NCBI GenBank assembly: GCA_015501595.1
Contig: JADNRX010000676.1
Location: forward strand, 1 to 26,859
Origin: Hymenopellis radicata
Lineage: Eukaryota > Basidiomycota > Agaricomycetes > Agaricales > Physalacriaceae
Direction: 5' to 3'
DNA length: 26,859 nt
In this document: piece after piece, positions 20,144 through 26,859 of the stretch
How the letters are laid out: every line of letters begins with the position of its first letter
Position numbering within the stretch: the stretch's first letter is position 1
The notes under the pieces: model-generated
What the model was told of the DNA's origin: nothing
Seen by the model: only the letters and a program-made list of their open reading frames with translations
Database searches by the model: none
Translations under genes and position numbers: made by a program

Positions 20144-22470
20144 TCAACGTCCTGTAGTTCTAGCATTGCGCGCCGACCGCCTCGGCACGACATTGTCCAT
20201 AAGCCCCTTCTTGCCCCTGCCGCCTCGTGCGCCCTTCCCCCGTCCCCTCGTCGGCGGCGTAGCAGGCACATCGCTCATACTCTCATCGGACGGCCTTGCC
20301 TTCTTCCTAGGCGACGCAATGTCCATCGAAACATCATTAGTCTCCGCAACCGGATCCTCAGGCATCGGAGTCAACGACCTCTTCCCATTCCCATTCACAT
20401 TGACGGGCGCACCCTCCTCGTTCGCCGACTGGTTCGTCAGCCGCTCAAAGTTGGCAATCAAATCCGGGGAAAGTCCAACGTCCGGGACCTCCTTGTTGTC
20501 GTCGATGCGCGAATGCATGATCTGGCTCCGGCGCTGGATGGGAGCGGACACGTTGGCGCCCTGGGATCCCGACGCGTCGATGTCCGAGAATGAATCGGCA
20601 GTCATCATGGAAAGATCGCGTGGGACGACCTCACGATTGCACCGTGCAGAAGGGGGCTGGTAGTCGGGAAAGTCGGAGTGGTCGTATATAACGTTGTAAC
20701 TCATTAGCCAAGGATGCACGAGGGCTACTTCACACGTCATCCGTTCAGCAGGATTCGTCTTGAGGAATCGATAGATGAAATTTTCCGCTAGAAATAGGTA
20801 GTTCAATCATTGCGGCGTGGCGGAGAGTTCCTGCACGCACCATTCACAGTCAGGTTTCTCTCCCGAAGAACAGACCAGCAAATTTGACGAGTGCGAATAC
20901 GCTCTCGGATGTCGGCAGGCCCAGCGCTGTCATCGAACGGACTGGAATTTGTGAGCCTGGCCAACGCGTTAGGAAAATGTAGCAAGTCGAAAATGAGGAC
21001 ATACATGCAGAAGACGATGACGCCGATACTCCAAGCGTCGACAACATTTCCATAGCCAGTGATACCATTTTGTGTGACCACCTCAGGAGCCAGATAGCTA
21101 GGCGTTCCGCACATAGTCTACAGAAATTTTAGCCATGTCGCATAGGATGAGAACAAGCCATACTCGGAGCATGGTCGCGCTGTCCGCCACCTTTGCCAGA
21201 CCAAAGTCGGCAATTTTGACTTGAGGAGGATTATGAAGCGTAAGGAGGATGTTCTGAGGGTAAGCGTAAGCATATATAACGCCGTGAATAATCGAATAAT
21301 TACCTCCGGCTTGAGATCCCGGTGGGCGATGTTTTTGGAGTGGCAAAACTAATCGCAGTTAACAAATGTAAGTCAAGTATCGATAGTTCGAACTCACAGC
21401 CAGTGCATCACACATCTGGTAAGTAAAGTGCTGAGCAATGTCTTCACCCAGACCTTGTCGTGCAGGATGTAGTCAAGAAGATCACCGCCTTCTACAAGTT
21501 CAATAACCAAGTCTAGCAGGCGTAAGCCTTCATTGTAGTGAAACGTGGAGGGAGACTTACTGCGTCCACCATCAGGTTGCTTGAACATCTTCTTGAAGCC
21601 ACAGATGTTGGGATGCTTCAATGAGGCAATGATAGCAATTTCACGATCAAGCTGCGTTTCCCTCTGATCGGCCTCTTCGCGTCCCAGATTTTTGGCATGG
21701 ATCATTTTGACGGCGACAAACAGACCTGTCTCGCGCTCAACGGCCCTCATGACGGTCGCGAAAGCACCTTTACCGAGCTCCCGTACGAGGTCATACTCAG
21801 CGTGTAATCCTGTCTTGGGAGTGCTGTTCGTCAAGGAGCGGAAGATGAAGCCTAGAGGAGATACGCGTTGTAGTACTTGATTACGTGTTGTATGGACGAC
21901 TCACGATAGTCTTCCATGCTCTCTGGGGCTTGAGGACTAACGTTCCCGAACGCAATTTCGTTGCCTTCGTATAAAACACTACTCTGACCTTTGCCGATCT
22001 TGACGCTGTTGATCTGCGAATACCTTTCAGATGCGAGGGTGGACGAACGACTGATTCTCTCGACTCACAAAAGTGCCATTGCTCGACTTGTCCCGTACAA
22101 CGACGCATGACTGATCGCCATCTATCCCATCCCATCTAATTTCAGCGTGTTCGTTGCCTAACGTTCGTCTTTGGTATGAAGGAGAAAGGAGAGAAGATGG
22201 AATGTGATACTTACTGACTTTGAAGCCGGGGAACAGCACATCGTTGAGGGTGTCGTTCCTGCCTATTTTGTAAAGCGGTTTTCGACGGTCGAACTTGATA
22301 GGGAGTAGGTTTTGGTTGCAGGGGATGAGGACGCCCCAGAGGTTAGCATCCTTGGGAACCTGTGAGGGTTGTTCGACGGCCTGGGTCTGCTCGGCGTCGT
22401 CCTCCTGAGTGGCCTGCCCAATGATGTCGTCGTCATGAGGGGCGTCGTTGGCTGGAGCGTCGGTCTGCAT
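20144..22470 (-). CDS. cds1: FHA-domain checkpoint kinase of the Chk2/Cds1/Rad53 family, one frame break
   Basis: DNA-damage and replication checkpoint Ser/Thr kinase. Exons: 22470-22215, 22157-22069, 22013-21905, 21851-21561, 21512-21398, 21348-21304, 21253-21164, 21117-21005, 20956-20841 and 20787-20144. The N-terminus has three S/TQ sites (residues 21, 29 and 36), the usual ATM/ATR targets. A single FHA domain follows (GRN at 70-72, S86xxH89, SSNGTF 110-115), then the kinase: [13 protein letters not shown] (Lys200), [27 protein letters not shown] and [11 protein letters not shown]. The C-terminus is basic ([22 protein letters not shown]) and probably nuclear-localising. One FHA resembles Cds1/Chk2 rather than two-FHA Rad53. 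The frame changes by one base near 21453-21457, between ILHDK and [14 protein letters not shown]; one missing base there restores 622 residues with consistent phases. Dun1-like assignment is the main alternative. Confidence 0.9.
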
Positions 22471-22533
22471 TGTGAAAGTGTAGTGTCTAGAGTAGTGGAT
22501 GGAAGGTGGGAAGGAGAGAGCTTGTGATGGCCC

Positions 22534-22541
22534 CTTTTATA
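22534..22541 (-). promoter_or_regulatory. TATA box of the checkpoint kinase gene
   Basis: TATAAAAG on the minus strand, about 65-70 bases before the ATG at 22470. Confidence 0.5.
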
Positions 22542-22685
22542 CGTCAAGGACAGAATATGCCACTCGACGCGCTTTGGTCAATAAAGCGGTGGTCAAAGAG
22601 CTGTGCGATGGTCCTCCTGATTGACGGGCGCTAATTTAGACTTGCACGGAAATAGCGGGTGATAGTGTTCGTTGAGCGATCTGGG

Positions 22686-22691
22686 ACGCGT
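22686..22691. promoter_or_regulatory. MCB-like ACGCGT box upstream of the kinase gene
   Basis: The palindrome ACGCGT, the MBF-binding core of G1/S genes in yeasts, lies about 216 bases before the kinase ATG. A related ACGCGC is near 22567. A checkpoint kinase is a plausible S-phase-regulated gene, but a six-base palindrome is weak evidence. Confidence 0.35.
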
Positions 22692-23516
22692 CGCAAATCT
22701 TCGGGAAGTCGTTTTTGCCGTCCTAGAGGGAGATGTGGGTGCCTTTTAAAGGAGGACTTGAGTAAGGATGCCCGCAAGGAATACTGGAATAGGCGACAAA
22801 GAGTCAACTGTCACATTGTAACACTGCGTGTCTGGCCCTTTGACGGGCCGAAATAATTTCGGGATTTGCCATTGCTCCCTTTGTCTTGCAATTGTTCCTA
22901 TTTAGGCTCACGGTTAAGCTGCAAAGCAACTACAAAGACCAGTCTCTGGCTAATCTTTTCCCATCTGAACTAAGATCTGTCTCTTGTAGGAGGTCCTGCA
23001 ACTTTGGCCCTGATAAGGATTGAACACACCCGCATTTTATGTACATGTAGTATTAGTAAACTCTCCCGGACTCTCGTAAGACCATAGCGGAAGAGAATTG
23101 CACAACTCACCCTTGAATGAATCCTTGACGTGTATATTGTGTGGCGTAAGCATCTTACAGAAGATGGAACTTTGTCGGCAGGCCTCAGTTCTCATGTCGG
23201 ACCGGTCGGCATCCCACCATTTTGAACCTGAGCCAGACCTGAGCCTATCGTCGATCAATTTCTACCACTTTGACTTGCTTTGAACACTACGCGCATTCTC
23301 TTCCATTCCCTAGAGTCGCGACCTAGTTGGAAATTGCCTCCAGCACTCATGTGATACGAAGCTCCTTCACGATGACGACCATACAACCGCATATTAGTGA
23401 CGCCACCGTCATCGCGTCCACCTTGCGCTTATACCCTCGTCTCAGCCTTCCAGAACGACTTCTTTGGCCCTCAAAAGGCATTCCTGCCTCGTGTCTGCCA
23501 CCTCTTTTCCACCACC

Positions 23517-25154
23517 ATGTTTGTCGAACGACTCTGGCCATTACTGTTCATTCTAGCCGTACCAGTCTTCGCTCGCCCTCGAGTGGCATCTGCGTGGTAT
23601 GCAGGATGGCATGCTACAGATTTTCCTCTGTCAAGCGTTAGCTGGTCGAAATATACCCAGATGACTTACTCGTTCGCGTGCGTCCAGCCATTTCGTTTGG
23701 CCTACTTATGTGCTAACAGACCACCAGTGTTCCAAGCCCGGATGGAACTCTTTCTCTTGAGGAATCCGATAAAGCTTTCATCCCCCAGTTTGTTTCCGAA
23801 GCGCACAAACACGTACCCAACTTCGTTTTGCTGTCGAGTAAAGTATCTGACCATGTAACAGAACGTTCTAGCAAGCCTGTCTATCGGAGGATGGGGAGGA
23901 TCGCGTTTCTACTCATCTAGCATGGATTCCTCAAAGAATCGCACCGCGTTCGTGGACCAGGTTCTTGATCTGGTCTCCGAATACTCTCTAGACGGCGTTG
24001 ACTTTGAGTATGTCCGACTTGTCTCCATCCTCTTCCTTCCATCTGATCACTGTATGTAGCTGGGAATACCCCAACCGCCAAGGCCTCGGCTGCAACACCA
24101 TCAACGCCAACGACACCGCCAACTTCCTTTCCTTCCTCCAAGAGCTTCGCGAACGCCCCGCTGGGAAAAAACCTCACACTGTCAGCGGCGACTTCCCTAA
24201 AGCCCTTCAACGATTCTTCCGGCACCCCGCTCACCGATGTATCCCCGTTCGCCGACGTCCTCGACTACATCGCCATCATGAACTACGACGTCTGGTCCTT
24301 CTGGTCGCCTGCCGTCGGCCCCAACGCGCCGCTCAACGACACATGCGCGCGACCCGCATACCAAAACGGGTCAGCAGTCTCTGCAGTAGACGCGTGGGCG
24401 AGCGCGGGCATGCCTCGCGATCAGATCGTGCTTGGTGTCGCGTCTTACGGGCATTCCTTCCACGTGAAGGAGGGTGATGCCTTTGGTGGTGACGGCAGTG
24501 ACGTGCTCCAGGCGTATCCGGCATTCAATTCCTCTGTCCCGGTAAAGGGGACAGGTGGGACGGTGACGGGGGTGTCGACGTATGCGGGGTAGAGCAGGGC
24601 CCGTCTGGCGTTTTTACGTTCTGGGGCTTGGTGGAGGAAGGGTTATCAATCCTAACGGCTCCGCTTTGGACGGTATCGGGTATAGGTATGATGATTGCAG
24701 TCAGACTGTAAGAGATTTTTTGTTTGTTGACGTCGTTCGCGCTCATGGGTCTGTTTAGCCTTATGTGTATAAACCGACAAGCGAGGTGATGATTTCGTTT
24801 GATAATGCCGAGTCGTTTGCTGCAAAGGTGCGTGGCAGACCGAGTCGCGAATATGTTTGCTGAGACGGTATGTGCAGGGTAACTTCATCAGTGAGAACGG
24901 GTTGGGGGGTTTTGCGATGTGGGAAGCAGGTGGCGACTACAAAGATATGTTGCTGGATTCTATTCGTACGTTGACCGCATCAACGAGTGGCATTTTAACC
25001 GACAGTCTTCTTAGTATCAGCCACGAGTGGAACCAGAAGCTCGCTCACTTCGGCTCCCTCAGGAACTTCTCCATCATCCACCGCGTTTTCTTCTCGTCGT
25101 GTTTCAGTGCTTGTTCTCGTTCTCCAGGTTGTCTTCTCGTCGCTGTTTCTGTAA
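23517..25154 (+). CDS. GH18 chitinase with GPI-type C-terminus, three frame breaks
   Basis: Hydrolyses chitin beta-1,4 bonds, probably at the cell wall or outside. Exons: 23517-23677, 23728-23812, 23862-24007, 24060-24707, 24759-24827, 24878-24965 and 25021-25154. The ATG at 23517 starts a signal peptide (MFVERLWPLLFILAVPVFA), followed by ASAWYAGWHATDF. Next come LSIGGWGGSRFYSS and the GH18 catalytic motif DGVDFDWE, with an intron inside its third Asp codon. Later parts include IAIMNYDVW, GVASYGHSFHV and GGFAMWEAGGDY. The C-terminus is Ser/Thr-rich (SGTSPSSTAFSSRR) with a hydrophobic end (VSVLVLVLQVVFSSLFL), as in GPI-anchored proteins; no chitin-binding domain is seen. Exon 4 has three one-base breaks: an extra A in A6 at 24166-24171, a missing G in G4 at 24547-24550, and a missing base near 24643-24644. 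Allowing for them gives 443 residues with all splice phases consistent. Confidence 0.87.
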
Positions 25155-25873
25155 GCGGCTCACGGACGCAGAATTCTGGTATCCGTTCGAGACATGCCTT
25201 TTGATTCAATTGAACCACGTCTTGCCCCCAACACGCTTTACACGCGTGTTCGCCGCGGACGCTCTGACATGGTTACTACGATCAGTTGCATCATCCACCT
25301 CTAACAAACTCCAGCTTGGATTTTTTATGAACACCATCATCATACATGTATAGCTGTGTACCCGCTAATCGAACCCTTGCTTTTAATTTCTCGACGCGAA
25401 CGGATCAGAGGCCTCCATCCGGACCGACGTCGACGTCTATCCCATCAATGCCTTTCCCTTCGGTACCAATGACACTTGGAGATATATACAGTGGCTGTAA
25501 TGGAAGCTCGGACCCTGTCCAAAACGGAGTAGTGTCCCCTCGAGGCATTGAGATTATCTATGTATGTCGAGGGCGGTGCCTGGCAATGAAACGTCCCAAC
25601 GAACAAGAAGCCTGGGTGTGGCAGCCTCGTTGGCCACCGCCTCGAAACCGATCTGCCATTCCTGGGTCCCTCGGTCCTCTCCCTCCTCCCGTGATATGTC
25701 AAATTCCAGCGCATACACTCGTCCGCATTGACGGCACATGCCGAATACCATCCGTCGAACATGCCTTCAACTTGCCTCTTTTAGGGCATCCTTTGTACTC
25801 GGAGGGTGTGAACGATGCTGCATTGCTCATTGTTCGACACCGCCGGCTCGAAGCCTCACCCCTAGCGCAACGG

Positions 25874-25882
25874 TATATATAA
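25874..25882 (+). promoter_or_regulatory. Strong TATA box with no confirmed gene downstream
   Basis: TATATATAA followed by a pyrimidine-rich stretch (about 25899-25980) and an ATG at 25986. This is a typical fungal promoter layout, yet the frame from that ATG stops after 21 codons. Confidence 0.4.
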
Positions 25883-25989
25883 GAACGAATGCGCATTCTC
25901 ATCTAATTTCCTACTACCCCGCGCCCCAATCAAACGTACGCGTCCCCCCCCCGCGCCCTCCCCATTACCCACACCTTCGTGGCAGATGA

Positions 25990-26205
25990 CCAACGATCCA
26001 TCATCCGGCGCGCGCAGCCAAGCGCGAAAACGAGACGCCGCCCAGTCCTAAACCCAGTCCAAAGCTGTCGCCTGCACAGGCTATATCGGAGGCGTGGAAG
26101 CGCGAGTCGGCGGAGAGCAAAGAGCGGTGGAGGCGGCTGCAGGAGGAGGCAAAGCGGCAATACACAAATCCTCGCAAACGGATAAGCCGCATACCCAAGC
26201 TATGA
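25990..26205 (+). pseudogene. HMG-box-like fragment (helices 2-3 only)
   Basis: In this frame the sequence reads PPSPKPSPKLSPAQ and then ISEAWKRESAESKERWRRLQ and EEAKRQYTNPRKR before a stop at 26203-26205. The W at the helix 2 position, the K/R-E-rich helix 3 and the EEAKR pattern resemble the second half of fungal HMG boxes (for example ISKxWKxES..K..W..LAEEAK). Helix 1 (RPPNAF..YR) was not found upstream in any frame. The ATG at 25986, after the TATA box, lies in another frame; one base too many in the GCGCGC stretch at 26008-26016 would connect them. It could be a decayed gene, a small gene with a frame error, or a chance charged helix. Confidence 0.3.
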
Positions 26206-26438
26206 TGGATGCATGACGAGGGATTCTTGACACGGGTGTTATGAGAACCTGCTATTCTTCGGTACGCCCTCGCAACCGCTCTTCCGCGATCCAGACGCGT
26301 AAATCCCCTTTCTTTTCGTCCTCCAGACTTTAATGCTTCTTGGTGCTGCAAAACGGACAGTTGTTGTATTAATCTATTCGTGTTTTTTATGAAAAAGAGA
26401 AAAGAGCAGAGGCTTACCGTATACTGTCTAATTGAATA

Positions 26439-26859
26439 TTATGCCGAACCGCCAACGCCGGGAATGGGTACGGATTCCATCTCTTCGCCGTCGTCTTCGT
26501 CGTATTCGGCATCGTCTTCAAAGTCGTCCTCTTCCTCCTCCTCCAGGGCAGCTTCAGCCTCAGCTTGAGCTTGCGCGGCAAGGGCTGCCCCGGCGATCGC
26601 CTGCTCCAACTGCTGCGTCTGCTCATCGGATAGACCGTACATCGATAAAGACGTGGGCTGTGCATCGGGAGCGGGTGCTGTTGGAGCAGGATCTGCAGCT
26701 GCATCTTCGTCAGAGGAAGCCTGTGCGGCTTCGCTTGTCGTTGGGGCAGCGTCCGGCTTGTTATGGATCTGAGCGCGCGCGATGACACTCGCCAATGCGG
26801 ACTGGCCTTTGGCGGCATCCGTGGGCGGCGCAGGCACAGGTCCCGTACTTGTCACAAGA
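26439..26859 (-). CDS. Acidic Ala-rich protein, C-terminal part (continues beyond the right edge)
   Basis: An open frame runs from the window edge to a TAA at 26441-26439, about 139 codons. No ATG lies in frame near the edge, and the frame stays open to the last base, so the N-terminus is outside. The visible part is low in complexity: an Ala/Pro-rich linker (DPAPTAPAPDAQPTS), a short amphipathic helix (LSDEQTQQLEQAIAGAALAA), a strongly acidic run (EEEEEDDFEDDAEYDEDDGEE) and the end VPIPGVGGSA. I do not recognise the family. Acidic tails of this sort are common in chromatin, ribosome-biogenesis and transcription factors, but no specific role is supported. Codon use looks like normal coding sequence. 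Confidence 0.6.
   Translation of the reverse strand, partial: LVTSTGPVPAPPTDAAKGQSALASVIARAQIHNKPDAAPTTSEAAQASSDEDAAADPAPTAPAPDAQPTSLSMYGLSDEQTQQLEQAIAGAALAAQAQAEAEAALEEEEEDDFEDDAEYDEDDGEEMESVPIPGVGGSA

Larger units (their letters stand above)
22471..23516. other. Divergent intergenic region between kinase and chitinase
   Basis: About 1 kb carrying both promoters. Open frames (22659-22856, 23037-23258, 23098-23283) are short and motif-free. A frame upstream of the chitinase start (from 23397) simply runs into the signal peptide. No repeat or RNA gene was seen. Confidence 0.45.
25155..26438. other. 1.3 kb without a confident gene
   Basis: It holds the chitinase 3' flank, an open plus-strand frame at 25346-25882 (178 codons, no recognisable motif), and opposing minus frames in the same place such as 25751-25554 (MCRQCGRVYALEFD). 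None has a domain I can name. Further right are a good TATA box and an HMG-box-like fragment, listed separately. The last ~200 bases are probably the 3' flank of the acidic protein gene. Confidence 0.35.

Noticed and set aside
20111..20663. Two long plus-strand frames opposite the kinase C-terminus
   Set aside because: They are complementary to the clearly coding last kinase exon; their Arg/Pro-rich composition is typical of antisense shadows of GC-rich genes.
21432..21454. A 23 nt GT..CAG interval as an intron in the kinase
   Set aside because: Too short, and it would remove the conserved LGEDIAQ segment.
25346..25882. Plus open frame of 178 codons
   Set aside because: No recognisable motif, Pro-rich mixed composition, and equally long frames on the opposite strand. 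Not supportable as a gene.

Overview
The window is nuclear DNA of a filamentous basidiomycete (Agaricomycetes), most likely a white-rot wood or litter decayer. The evidence is dense genes split by many 45-65 nt GT-AG introns with CTNA-type branch sites, two F-box genes of the kind expanded in mushrooms, a Gti1/Pac2 (WOPR) regulator, a sterol-pathway mevalonate diphosphate decarboxylase, a GH18 chitinase, and an intact class II ligninolytic peroxidase. The genus is not claimed.

Layout, left to right: F-box protein (-, 177-1607); DUF3844/Vps3844-type membrane protein (+, 1831-2990); Gti1/Pac2 WOPR regulator (-, 3254-4412) with an unidentified spliced reading frame just upstream (-, 4511-5700); about 2.2 kb without a recognisable gene; membrane-anchored glutaredoxin-fold protein lacking the catalytic cysteine (-, 7940-8821); about 1.3 kb without a gene; CDF/TMEM163-like membrane protein (-, 10161-11088), divergent from mevalonate diphosphate decarboxylase (+, 11928-13195); second F-box protein (-, 13363-14955), divergent from a short-chain dehydrogenase (+, 15353-16143), which converges on a 16-exon short-type manganese peroxidase gene (-, 16332-18237); a probable ~690 bp MITE (19092-19777); an FHA-domain Chk2/Cds1-type checkpoint kinase (-, 20144-22470), divergent from a GH18 chitinase with a GPI-type tail (+, 23517-25154); an intergenic stretch with an HMG-box-like fragment; and the C-terminal part of an acidic protein that leaves the window on the right.

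The genes do not form an obvious pathway cluster; this looks like ordinary chromosomal neighbourhood. The best-resolved locus is the peroxidase. All 16 exons, including 9, 14 and 18 nt microexons, can be placed, and they give a 353-residue enzyme with the three Mn(II) ligands but no surface catalytic tryptophan.

The most important caution is quality. Four otherwise well-conserved genes (Vps3844-like, WOPR, checkpoint kinase, chitinase) carry seven single-nucleotide frame breaks between them, most at short homopolymer runs. The decarboxylase, dehydrogenase and peroxidase are clean. Residual sequencing indels are the simplest reading, but real decay of individual genes is not excluded. I did not find a convincing new multi-gene system.
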